Source: DATGMB01 sp035293845
Lineage (GTDB): Bacteria > Acidobacteriota > Terriglobia > Bryobacterales > Bryobacteraceae
Direction of reading: 5' to 3'
NCBI GenBank assembly: GCA_035293845.1
Contig: DATGMB010000038.1
Coordinates: forward strand, 1-19,079
Length of the DNA stretch: 19,079 bases
A model generated the notes under the pieces. It saw only the letters and a list, made by a program, of their open reading frames with translations. It did no database searches and was not told the DNA's origin. This document shows, piece after piece, positions 6,627 through 14,093 of the stretch. The first letter of the stretch is position 1. Every line of letters starts with the position of its first letter. The translations under genes and the position numbers were made by a program.

Positions 6627-8644
6627 TGAAGCTGCTGGTGTCCCTCATTTCGGTCTGCGTGGCAGCGATGGCGCAGAGCCCGCCTGCACAACCGGCATCC
6701 ACTCCGCCGCAACCGTCGCAGAGCGCTCCGCCGGCCGATCCGGCCGCCCAGCAATCGCCCACGCCCTCGAGCGAGGAGTGGCTCGCGGGCTGGGTCGATC
6801 TCGGCTATCGCTGGCGCACGGACGTCGGCGGCAGTCTCGAGGCCTACCGGACCTTCATCAATCTCGGGTCGGGCCCCAAGCTGCTCGGCACGGAGTTCAC
6901 CATCGCCGATCCGTCGCATCGCTTTTTCGACGAAATTCACGGCCGCGCGTACGGTTGGGGCGATGAGCCCTCCGAAACTCTCCATCTGGATGCGCGCAAG
7001 CAGAGGCTCTACCACTTCAACGCGGACTACCGGGACTTCGCGCTATTCGACAATCTGCCGACCTACGCCGATCCGCTGCTGGTCACACGCGGAATCGCGT
7101 TGAATGAACAGTCTTTCGACCTCCGGCGGCGGATCGGGAGCTTCGAGCTCGATTTCCTGCCGGGGAATTGGATCAGCCCGTATCTTGCGTACGACTTCGA
7201 TCGCGGCTCGGGCCACGGTGTCACCACGTTCGTCTCCACCGGCAATCAGTTCCCCCTGCCGGCAGACTTCCTCGATGGAACCAATAATTACCGGGGCGGG
7301 ATACACATTCGCCTTCGCCGCTGGAATGCCACGGTCGAACAGGGCGGCACGACCTTTCACGACGACCAGAGCGTTTTTCAGAACGGCGGCACCAACTTCG
7401 GCAACATGCCCACGCCGCCCTTCGGCCAGCAGACTTATCTGACGAACTTTCTCGGCGCTTACGGAATCCGCGGCGACAGCATCTATTCGAGAGGCGTGCT
7501 GACCGCCAACGTAACCTCCTGGCTGGACATTTATGGCCAGTTCCTTTACAGCAAGCCCGATACGGCCGTGAACTATCAGCAATTCGCCGCCGGGAATCAG
7601 TTTCTGCAAAGCCAGATCCTCTTCTACACCGGCCAGCAGTATCTCGTATCATCGGCGGCCAATCTCCCACATACGACCGGCAGTTTCGGCGCGGAGATGC
7701 GGCCATGGAAGCGGCTGCGCCTCACGGAAACCTGGCTGACGGACCGCCTGCACAACGCCGCATCCTCCAGTGAGAACCAGGTGCTGACCACCGGCGCCGG
7801 CAGCGCGATTTCGCTCAGCGAAGCGCTCGCTTCCTCGCTGGTCACCAATTACAATCAGGCGGAAATCGACGTCTTCTTCGACGCGACTTCCCGGCTGACC
7901 CTCCGCGGCGGGTACCGCTATGTGTGGGGGAACGCGAACGATGCCGTCCTTCCGCCCGCCGGGCTCGCCAGCGCGGATACGGTTACGCTACGCCGCAACG
8001 TGGGCCTGAGCGGCGCGACGTTCCACGCCACGCGGAAGCTCACGCTCTCCGGCGAGGCCGAGGCGGCGTCGAGCGGAAACGTCTATTTCCGCACCAGCCT
8101 TTATAATTACCAGCGCGTTCGCACGCAAGCCCGCTATCAGGCCACAAGTTCGCTCAGCTTTTCGGGGAATTTCAGCCTGCTGAACAACTTCAATCCGTAC
8201 GGCGGGATGAATTACGGCTTCCGGGCCTATCAGGAATCGATTTCCGTGTTCTGGTCGCCCGCCGGCGAAAAGCCGTTCAGCTTCCTCGGAATCTATTCGC
8301 GCGCGGACCTGACCTCGCAGGTGAACTATCTCGATCCCGGCACGCTGCAGCCGCAGCTTTCCCGGTATACGGACAACTCCCATACGGTAACGGCGCTGTT
8401 CCACTTCAGCCTTCCGCGTGCCGGTGGAATGGCGCCGAAGCTCGAGGCCGGCGGCTCTCTCCTGCTCTCTTCGGGCAGCCGGCCCACGAGCTTTTTCCAG
8501 CCGAACGCGAAGCTATGGTTCCCCGTGGACCGGCACGTCAGCCTGTTCGCCCAGTGGCAATACTACGGTTACGGCGAGCCCTTCTATCTGTTCGAAGGCT
8601 TCCGTACCCACTTAGTCACGGCGGGATTGAGGTATACGCGATGA
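6623..8644 (+). CDS. MtrB/PioB-family outer-membrane beta-barrel protein
   Basis: 673 aa from the ATG at 6623, which overlaps the MtrA-like stop; a second ATG follows at once at 6626. After a signal peptide (MMKLLVSLISVCVAAMAQ) comes a Pro/Ala/Gln-rich linker (about 20-50). The rest is a long run of alternating aromatic and polar residues typical of a large barrel: WVDLGYRWRTDVGG at the start, many strand-like pieces such as LDIYGQFLYSKPD, and FRTHLVTAGLRYTR at the end. Family members form the porin sheath around MtrA. The mature protein has no cysteine at all, so it lacks the N-terminal CXXC of metal-reducing Shewanella MtrB. It has no recognisable enzyme motif. Assignment rests on barrel character, length and its position right after the MtrA-like gene. 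Confidence 0.88.
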   Translation: MMKLLVSLISVCVAAMAQSPPAQPASTPPQPSQSAPPADPAAQQSPTPSSEEWLAGWVDLGYRWRTDVGGSLEAYRTFINLGSGPKLLGTEFTIADPSHRFFDEIHGRAYGWGDEPSETLHLDARKQRLYHFNADYRDFALFDNLPTYADPLLVTRGIALNEQSFDLRRRIGSFELDFLPGNWISPYLAYDFDRGSGHGVTTFVSTGNQFPLPADFLDGTNNYRGGIHIRLRRWNATVEQGGTTFHDDQSVFQNGGTNFGNMPTPPFGQQTYLTNFLGAYGIRGDSIYSRGVLTANVTSWLDIYGQFLYSKPDTAVNYQQFAAGNQFLQSQILFYTGQQYLVSSAANLPHTTGSFGAEMRPWKRLRLTETWLTDRLHNAASSSENQVLTTGAGSAISLSEALASSLVTNYNQAEIDVFFDATSRLTLRGGYRYVWGNANDAVLPPAGLASADTVTLRRNVGLSGATFHATRKLTLSGEAEAASSGNVYFRTSLYNYQRVRTQARYQATSSLSFSGNFSLLNNFNPYGGMNYGFRAYQESISVFWSPAGEKPFSFLGIYSRADLTSQVNYLDPGTLQPQLSRYTDNSHTVTALFHFSLPRAGGMAPKLEAGGSLLLSSGSRPTSFFQPNAKLWFPVDRHVSLFAQWQYYGYGEPFYLFEGFRTHLVTAGLRYTR

Positions 8645-9756
8645 GATCCCTCTGGCTCTTCTGTCTGGTTCCCGCGGCCGTTGCGCAGACGGCGCCGTTT
8701 ACCGCCGATTCCGCCCGCGGCCAGGACCTCTTCCGCTCGCTCTCCTGCGTGCAGTGCCACAGCATCAATGGCAGCGGCGGCGCGATCGCGCCGGATTTAG
8801 GCAAGCTGGTCGACCGCAATTTCACACCCGCGGCTCTTTGCGCCGCCATGTGGAACCATGCCCCCGCCATGTGGTCCGCCATCCGGAAGGCCGCGACACC
8901 TCCACGAGCCATGGATGCGCAGGCGGCTGCCGACCTCTTCGCCTATTTCTACTCGACACGCTACTTCGAGAAGCCCGGCGATGCCGCCCGCGGCAAGCGC
9001 ATCTTTAATACCCGCGGTTGTTCGGGATGCCATGGTTTGGACCAGGAACTCCAGCCCGGCATTCCTCCGGTAAGCCGTTGGGAGGACTTAAACCGCCCCT
9101 TCGGGCTTACCGAACAGATGTGGAATCACATGCCGCGCATGCTGGCCGCCACGAGCGGGGGCAGGACGCCATGGCCCTATCTCAGCGGCCAGGATCTCGC
9201 GGACCTTCTGGTCTACCTGCGCAACCTGCCGGAAACGCGCGGCAAACCGGCGGGCCTGGCCGTCACGACGGGCGCTAAAGGCCTCGAACTGTTCCAGTCG
9301 AAAGGTTGCGCCGGCTGCCATGAATCGGGAACCGCGCTGGCCGTCCGGATCAAGGGCCGGACCGTGACCGAAATTGCCGCGCAAATGTGGGACCACGCGC
9401 CCAAAATGCGGGCCGCGGGCGCAAGGACGGCGGAGTTCCGCCCGGGCGAGATGAGCGAACTGCTCAGCTATCTTTGGGCGCGCCAGTTCTTCGAGGACTC
9501 GGGCGACCCTGCGCGCGGAGCGAGAGTCTTCGTTGCGAAGCGCTGCGCCGGGTGCCACACGACCGGCCATGCGCCGGACCTGACGGCCGGAGATGCGGTC
9601 TTCAGCGGTCCGGCAATGATCTCCGCGTTATGGCGCCACGGGCCGGCAATGCTCGACGAAATGAAGGCGCACGGCATACCCTGGCCGCGGCTGGACGCGG
9701 CCGATATGTCGGGCCTGATCGCGTATTTGAACCACAAGAAGAAGGAGCGCCGATGA
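8641..9756 (+). CDS. Tandem four-domain monoheme cytochrome c (tetraheme)
   Basis: 371 aa, starting at an ATG that overlaps the barrel stop (ATGA). A signal peptide (MRSLWLFCLVPAAVAQ) precedes four class I cytochrome c-like units with CVQCH (C36), CSGCH (C127), CAGCH (C223) and CAGCH (C302), spaced 91, 96 and 79 residues. Each unit has a W-x-H-x-P-x-M signature after its haem site: MWNHAPAM (70-77), MWNHMPRM (160-167), MWDHAPKM (249-256) and LWRHGPAM (330-337). The Met, or the His, of this element is the probable sixth haem ligand. The first, second and third units each end in a helix of the ADLFAYFYS/ADLLVYLRN type. It is probably a periplasmic electron shuttle feeding or draining the MtrAB conduit. 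No exact counterpart in known Mtr operons is familiar to me. Confidence 0.88.
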   Translation: MRSLWLFCLVPAAVAQTAPFTADSARGQDLFRSLSCVQCHSINGSGGAIAPDLGKLVDRNFTPAALCAAMWNHAPAMWSAIRKAATPPRAMDAQAAADLFAYFYSTRYFEKPGDAARGKRIFNTRGCSGCHGLDQELQPGIPPVSRWEDLNRPFGLTEQMWNHMPRMLAATSGGRTPWPYLSGQDLADLLVYLRNLPETRGKPAGLAVTTGAKGLELFQSKGCAGCHESGTALAVRIKGRTVTEIAAQMWDHAPKMRAAGARTAEFRPGEMSELLSYLWARQFFEDSGDPARGARVFVAKRCAGCHTTGHAPDLTAGDAVFSGPAMISALWRHGPAMLDEMKAHGIPWPRLDAADMSGLIAYLNHKKKERR

Positions 9757-9995
9757 AGTTTATCTCGCAGTGGAAGATCGTCGTGCCGGCAGCCCTGGTG
9801 CTCGGCGGATTCCTGGTTTGCTCGACCGTGTCGTATGGCAAGCCGGACTACACGAAGCAGACGAAGAAAGCGTGCGCCTATTGCCACGTCCAGGCCGCTC
9901 CGAAGGCGGGGACTCCCGAGGCCAAGGAGTTGAAGCCGGCGGGTAAGTACTTCCAGGAGCACAAGAGCCTGGAGGGTTATCCGGGGTCGAGGTAG
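9753..9995 (+). CDS. Small single-haem c-type cytochrome (80 aa)
   Basis: A strong ribosome binding site (AAGGAGCGCCG) precedes the ATG, which overlaps the stop of the previous gene. A hydrophobic signal sequence (VVPAALVLGGFLVCSTVSYG) leaves a mature part of about 50 residues with one CAYCH (C41, C44, H45). No methionine exists in the mature part. H70 (FQEHK) is the only other histidine and is the candidate sixth ligand. C23 in FLVCS is not a good lipobox, because Val precedes the Cys. Such a minimal cytochrome could be a periplasmic carrier or an accessory haem subunit of the porin-cytochrome complex. The protein family was not recognised; the haem site and export signal are clear. Confidence 0.8.
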   Translation: MKFISQWKIVVPAALVLGGFLVCSTVSYGKPDYTKQTKKACAYCHVQAAPKAGTPEAKELKPAGKYFQEHKSLEGYPGSR

Positions 9996-10017
9996 GCCAT
10001 GCGCGCCGCAGAATGCA

Positions 10018-10031
10018 GCGGGATATCCCGC
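10018..10031. repeat. Perfect 14-bp palindrome in the cytochrome-cluster spacer
   Basis: GCGGGATATCCCGC is self-complementary and can fold as a 5-bp stem with an ATAT loop. Beyond an A-A mismatch the pairing continues for two or three bases. A second small stem, GGCGC (10035-10039) with GCGCC (10050-10054), follows. The element lies 23 nt after the monoheme gene stop, in the 222-nt spacer separating the Mtr-like genes from the inner-membrane genes. No T run follows, so it is not a standard terminator. It may be a processing or stability element, or a dimer-binding operator. Confidence 0.5.
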
Positions 10032-10169
10032 AGCGGCGCAGCCGGCATTGCGCCAATAGCCCCAGGGAATCGGCTCAGCCGGTCGAAACCCCTCGAAATC
10101 AAACGAACTTGGCGTCGCGCAGGGTGGAGTCCGGCTTGCACGATCAGAGGCAGCCGGGATCAGGATGGG

Positions 10170-10191
10170 CGCTCCGGACGGCTCCGGAGCG
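10170..10191 (+). promoter_or_regulatory. Strong 9-bp hairpin before the Cys-rich protein gene
   Basis: CGCTCCGGA (10170-10178) and TCCGGAGCG (10183-10191) pair perfectly around a 4-nt loop (CGGC). The stem ends 26 nt before the ATG at 10218 and leaves the GGAGG ribosome binding site (about 10208-10212) free. It could insulate expression of the downstream genes, for example by blocking 3' exonuclease decay of the Mtr-part transcript. No poly-T follows. Confidence 0.45.
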
Positions 10192-10217
10192 GGCGTGGAC
10201 GGGGCAAGGAGGCGCGT

Positions 10218-10571
10218 ATGAAGCGGTCTTTGGCCGAACTGGAAACGATCGTCCGCAACCGGATTTGCAGTGTGTGCACGGAGCGGACGGCAGAGGGCAA
10301 TTGCGGCCTGGAAGAACCGGGCCGGTGCGCCTTATTCCACCTGTTCCCGCAGGTGGCTCAGGCGATCGATTCCGTGCGGAGCGATGACATCAACGATTAC
10401 GTGGATGCGATCCGGCGCAACGTCTGCCGGGTTTGCTCGGAACGGGCGAGCGACGGACCGTGCGACGCCCGCCAGGAGGTGCGTTGCGCGCTGGACGCCT
10501 ACCTCCTGCTGGTCGTGGACGCGATCGAAGAGGCTACGGGCACGACGTTCGACCGATGCGGCTTGAATTGA
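10218..10571 (+). CDS. Duplicated CX2CX8CX7C cysteine-motif protein, function unknown
   Basis: 117 aa from an ATG with an excellent ribosome binding site (AAGGAGGCGCGT); upstream in-frame codons look non-coding. The protein is two repeats with a period of 53 residues. The first has C17, C20, C29 and C37 (CSVCTERTAEGNC, then GRCAL). The second has C70, C73, C82 and C90 (CRVCSERASDGPC, then VRCAL). Spacings are identical, and residues around them are shared (VC-x-ER, RCAL). A final cysteine lies in FDRCGLN. There is no signal peptide, so it is probably cytosolic. Two four-Cys sites suggest two [4Fe-4S] clusters or two zinc sites; the sequence alone cannot decide. It sits directly upstream of a small membrane protein and the quinol-oxidising cytochromes. 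I do not recognise the family. Confidence 0.75.
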   Translation: MKRSLAELETIVRNRICSVCTERTAEGNCGLEEPGRCALFHLFPQVAQAIDSVRSDDINDYVDAIRRNVCRVCSERASDGPCDARQEVRCALDAYLLLVVDAIEEATGTTFDRCGLN

Positions 10572-10598
10572 CGGCGAGGCGGATCTGAGAGGTGAGCG

Positions 10599-10883
10599 AT
10601 GAATTACGTACCGTTGCTGATCGTGTGGGGGCTGCTGGCAGCCTCCACGATGGTGTTGATCGTATGGCGGCTGTTCGTGGCGAGCGGCGAGGACGATGCA
10701 CTGCACCTGGCCGATGGCGAGCAGGCCATGCTCCGGCAGCAGACCGTTGTTGCGGAAAAATTGGAGCTGATCGATAAGTGGGGCAAGGCGCTGACCGCAA
10801 TGACCGTGCTGCTGGGCCTGACGATCGCGGGAATCTATCTTTATCACCTGTGGGTCACGACATCGACGATCATACCGGAGTAG
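10599..10883 (+). CDS. Small two-helix membrane protein, function unknown
   Basis: 94 aa with an AGGTGAGCG ribosome binding site directly before the ATG. Two hydrophobic segments are clear: YVPLLIVWGLLAASTMVLIV (about 3-22) and ALTAMTVLLGLTIAGIYLYH (about 64-83). They are joined by a polar, acidic loop of about 40 residues (GEDDALHLADGEQAML). It has no cysteine, and the only histidines are one in the loop and one in the second helix. It starts 27 nt after the Cys-rich gene and ends 14 nt before the nonaheme/cytochrome b gene, so it is likely an integral subunit or assembly partner of that complex. No family was recognised. Confidence 0.75.
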   Translation: MNYVPLLIVWGLLAASTMVLIVWRLFVASGEDDALHLADGEQAMLRQQTVVAEKLELIDKWGKALTAMTVLLGLTIAGIYLYHLWVTTSTIIPE

Positions 10884-10897
10884 GCAAGGGGGATCAC

Positions 10898-12601
10898 GTG
10901 AACCGGCGATTGCGGCACGGTTCGCCGCTGGCTCTCCTGCTGCCGATGCTGATGGGAGCGGCGGGCCGGAGCCTCGATGCGGCAGACTGCGCCGAGTGCC
11001 ATCAACAGTCGCAGAGACTGGCCAGGAGCGCCCACGCGGACCTGACCTGCGACACCTGCCACGAGGCGCTGCCGGCGGGCGCGCCGGGCACGGCCAAGGC
11101 GGCGGGGCCGCATCCGTACGGAATGTCGAAGCCGGAGTGCGTCACCTGCCACCAGGATCAGGCGGGCGAGTACGCCAATGGCGTCCATGGCCTCGCGCGA
11201 AAGGCCGGCAACGACGCCGCGCCCGATTGCGGCGTGTGCCACAGCGACGCACACGAACTGGTGGACCCCAAATCCGCCGCCTTTCACATCGCGGTGCCGG
11301 ATACCTGCGGGATGTGCCACAGCGAGGTGGCCGGCGAGTACAAGGCAAGCGTCCACGGGCAGGCGGCGGCGCACGGCATCGCGCAGGCGCCGGTCTGCAC
11401 CGACTGCCACGGCGAGCACCGGATCATCAAGCCGGAAAATCCGGCCTCTCCGGTGAACGCGGCGCGCATCCGCGAGACCTGCGGAAGCTGCCACGGCGAC
11501 GTGCGGCTTACGCGCCGGTTCGGGCTTCCCGCGGACCGGCTCCTCAGCTTCGATGAATCCTTCCACGGCCTGGCCGCGAAATCCGGACAGCAGACGGTGG
11601 CGAATTGCGCGAGCTGCCATGGCGTACACAATATTCTGGCCTCGGCGGACCCGAAGTCGACCGTCAATCCCAAGAACCTGCCCAAAACGTGCGGCAAGTG
11701 CCATCCGGGCGCGGGAACTCGCTTCGCCATCACCCGGGTTCATTTCCTGCAGGGCAAGACCGATCCCGCGCCGGTGCGCTGGGTGCGAGGGTTCTACCTG
11801 CTGCTGATTCCCGCGACCATCGGGCTGATGCTGCTGCACAACCTGGGGGATTGGTGGCGGAAACTGATCCGGGCGAGATTCGCCAAGGGCGGGCCCGTGG
11901 CAGCCGGAACCCCTCGCGCCGCTCGCGAGATGCGGATGCTGCCGTTCGAGCGCGTGGAACACGCGGTGCTGGCCGTCTCGTTCTTCACGCTGGTGTGGAC
12001 GGGTTTCGCGCTGAAGTATCCGGACCAGGCATGGGCGCGCCCCCTGCTGCTGATGGAGAGCGCGTATCCGATCCGCAGCCTGATCCACCGGATCGCGGCG
12101 GCGGTGTTTCTGGCGGTGGCGGTGGCGCACGGAATCTCGCTGATCGCGAGCCGGAGGCTGCGGGAGCACTGGAGGGAAATGCTGCCCAAGTCGAACGATC
12201 CGCGCGAGGCGCTGGAGAATTTCGCGTACAACATCGGCCTCCGTAGACGCAGGCCGCGGCGTTCGGCCCATAGCTATATCGAAAAGGCGGAATACTGGGC
12301 GGTGGTGTGGGGCGCGGCCGTGATGGCCGCGAGCGGCTTGCTGCTGTGGGCGAACAATTGGGCCTTGCGATTCCTGCCGAAGCTCTGGCTGGATGTAGCA
12401 ACTTCGGTGCATTTCTATGAGGCGCTGCTCGCCACGCTGGCGATCGCGGTCTGGCACTTCTATTCGGTCATTTTCGATCCGGATGTTTACCCTCTGGATA
12501 CGGCGTTCCTGACCGGATACAGCTTCAAAGATTACGAAGAGGGAAAGGCGGCGGCAGCGCATGCCGGGATTCGCGGAGAGTGGACAGGACATGACGCCTG
12601 A
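10898..12601 (+). CDS. Nonaheme cytochrome c fused to di-haem cytochrome b domain (CbcL-like quinol oxidoreductase)
   Basis: 567 aa from a GTG preceded by AAGGGGGATCAC; the region upstream belongs to the previous gene. A signal peptide leads into nine CXXCH motifs (CAECH at C31 to CGKCH at C265). From about residue 290 the chain becomes membranous, with roughly five helices including LLLIPATIGLMLLHNL and HAVLAVSFFTLVWTGFAL. Helix histidines lie in FERVEHAVL, LIHRIAAAV, VAHGISL, SVHFYEAL and VWHFYSV, as in the cytochrome b561/HydC group that binds two b haems. Nine c haems followed by a b-type domain is the arrangement of Geobacter CbcL, an inner-membrane menaquinol oxidase used for low-potential Fe(III) and electrode respiration. 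The gene overlaps the NapC-like gene by 11 nt. Domain calls are strong; the CbcL role is inferred. Confidence 0.87.
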   Translation: MNRRLRHGSPLALLLPMLMGAAGRSLDAADCAECHQQSQRLARSAHADLTCDTCHEALPAGAPGTAKAAGPHPYGMSKPECVTCHQDQAGEYANGVHGLARKAGNDAAPDCGVCHSDAHELVDPKSAAFHIAVPDTCGMCHSEVAGEYKASVHGQAAAHGIAQAPVCTDCHGEHRIIKPENPASPVNAARIRETCGSCHGDVRLTRRFGLPADRLLSFDESFHGLAAKSGQQTVANCASCHGVHNILASADPKSTVNPKNLPKTCGKCHPGAGTRFAITRVHFLQGKTDPAPVRWVRGFYLLLIPATIGLMLLHNLGDWWRKLIRARFAKGGPVAAGTPRAAREMRMLPFERVEHAVLAVSFFTLVWTGFALKYPDQAWARPLLLMESAYPIRSLIHRIAAAVFLAVAVAHGISLIASRRLREHWREMLPKSNDPREALENFAYNIGLRRRRPRRSAHSYIEKAEYWAVVWGAAVMAASGLLLWANNWALRFLPKLWLDVATSVHFYEALLATLAIAVWHFYSVIFDPDVYPLDTAFLTGYSFKDYEEGKAAAAHAGIRGEWTGHDA

Positions 12602-14051
12602 GAATCGGAATCGGAAAGGCGGGGGATGGCCCTCCCCGGTCGTTCATCTGGCCAATAACTGGATCAGCCTGGCGGGGATCGTGCTGGTGACCACCGCCAC
12701 GATCTTCTGGCTGTTTCTCCTGCCGGTCACGCTGCGCGGCGAAACCGAGAACCCGTATGTGGGCATTCTGGCGTTCCTGGCGCTGCCGGCGCCGTTCTTC
12801 CTGGGTCTGCTGATGATCCCGCTCGGCATGTGGATCAAGCGCAAACGCGAGGGACGGCAATCGCTGTACCCGCCGGAGTTTCCGCCGCTGACGTGGCGCA
12901 ACCGCGAACTCCGCAAGCTGGTGTACTTCGTGGGAGCGACCACGGCGCTCAACATCGCCATCGCCAGCCAGTTGACGTACGGCGCCGTGAGTTATATGGA
13001 CTCGGTGACGTTTTGCGGCCTGACGTGCCACAGCGTGATGCAGCCGGAGTACACCGCCTATCAGAATTCGCCGCACTCGCACGTGGATTGCGTCAAGTGC
13101 CACATCGGACCGGGGGCGTCGTGGTTCGTGAAGAGCAAGCTTTCCGGCGTGGGGCAGGTCTTCGCGGTCACGTTCAACACCTACCCGCGGCCGATCCCGA
13201 CGCCCGTACACAACCTCCGCCCGGCGCGCGAGACCTGCGAAGCGTGCCATTGGCCGCAGAAGTACGGGCAGGACCGCCTCGAGGTGTTCCCCACCTTCGC
13301 GCAGGATGAATCGAACACGAAGACCGAGACGGTCCTGCTGATGAAGATCGGGGGCGGCAATAACGGTATCGGCATTCATGGGACGCACCTGGGGAAGGGC
13401 CCCGGACAGGTGCAGATCCGCTACTGGTCGGACGAGTCCCGCCAGAACATTCCGTATGTGGAATACACCGTGAACGGCAAGACGACGGCCTTCGGCGCCA
13501 AGGACCCCAAGATGACCGCGCGCGAGATGGACTGCATGGACTGCCACAACCGGCCCGCCCACGCCTACGAATCGCCCGATCGCGCGCTCGATCAGGCCAT
13601 GAATCGTGGCGCGATTTCGCCTGCCTTGCCGTTCGCGAAGAAGAAAGGCCTGGAAATTCTGAAGGCGGAATACAAAACGCGCGCCGAAGCGGCGGAAAAG
13701 ATTCCCGCAACCTTCACGGCTTTCTACCGGCAAAGCTACCCGGCGGTCTACGCGCAGCATGCCGGCGACGTGAACGCCGCGGCCAGAGAAGTGCTGGCGA
13801 TCTGGAACCGGAACGTCTTTCCGGAGATGAACGTAACCTGGGGCAAATATCCAACCAACATCGGACATACGGATTTTCCCGGCTGTTTCCGCTGCCACGA
13901 TGGATCGCACGCGTCCAAGGGCGGCGAGACGATCACGCAGGACTGCAATGCCTGCCATAACGTGCTCGGCGTCGATGAAGCCAGGCCGAAGATCCTGACG
14001 GATCTGGGGTTGGCGCCGGCGCCGGGGGCCACGGATCCGCCATCGAAATAG
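12591..14051 (+). CDS. NapC/NirT-family hexaheme cytochrome with three N-terminal helices (ImcH-like)
   Basis: 486 aa from the ATG at 12591; an in-frame ATG at 12561 would add ten residues. Three membrane helices lie in the first 135 residues: around NNWISLAGIVLVTTATIFWL, VGILAFLALPAPFFLGLLM and YFVGATTALNIAIASQL. Six haem sites follow: an unusual CGLTCH (CX3CH, C142/C146/H147), then CVKCH, CEACH, CMDCH, CFRCH and CNACH. M150, three residues after the first haem His, recalls the nearby Met ligand of NrfH haem 1. NapC/NirT proteins oxidise menaquinol and pass electrons to periplasmic partners. The three-helix, about 490-aa form resembles Geobacter ImcH, which has seven haems. Its overlap with the CbcL-like gene suggests co-translation. 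Confidence 0.88.
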   Translation: MTPENRNRKGGGWPSPVVHLANNWISLAGIVLVTTATIFWLFLLPVTLRGETENPYVGILAFLALPAPFFLGLLMIPLGMWIKRKREGRQSLYPPEFPPLTWRNRELRKLVYFVGATTALNIAIASQLTYGAVSYMDSVTFCGLTCHSVMQPEYTAYQNSPHSHVDCVKCHIGPGASWFVKSKLSGVGQVFAVTFNTYPRPIPTPVHNLRPARETCEACHWPQKYGQDRLEVFPTFAQDESNTKTETVLLMKIGGGNNGIGIHGTHLGKGPGQVQIRYWSDESRQNIPYVEYTVNGKTTAFGAKDPKMTAREMDCMDCHNRPAHAYESPDRALDQAMNRGAISPALPFAKKKGLEILKAEYKTRAEAAEKIPATFTAFYRQSYPAVYAQHAGDVNAAAREVLAIWNRNVFPEMNVTWGKYPTNIGHTDFPGCFRCHDGSHASKGGETITQDCNACHNVLGVDEARPKILTDLGLAPAPGATDPPSK

Positions 14052-14093
14052 GGCAGGGCCACGAATGACCAATTCAAAAAGGAGACTCACACA

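Noticed and set aside
9999..10217. N-terminal extension of the Cys-rich protein from an ATG at 9999
   Set aside because: The strong ribosome binding site and the two-repeat architecture fix the start at 10218; the extension is Arg/Ser/Gly-rich and covers hairpins.
10844..12592. 582-codon open frame on the minus strand
   Set aside because: It is antisense to the nonaheme/cytochrome b gene; composition is Arg/Gln/His-rich with no domain or ribosome binding site support.
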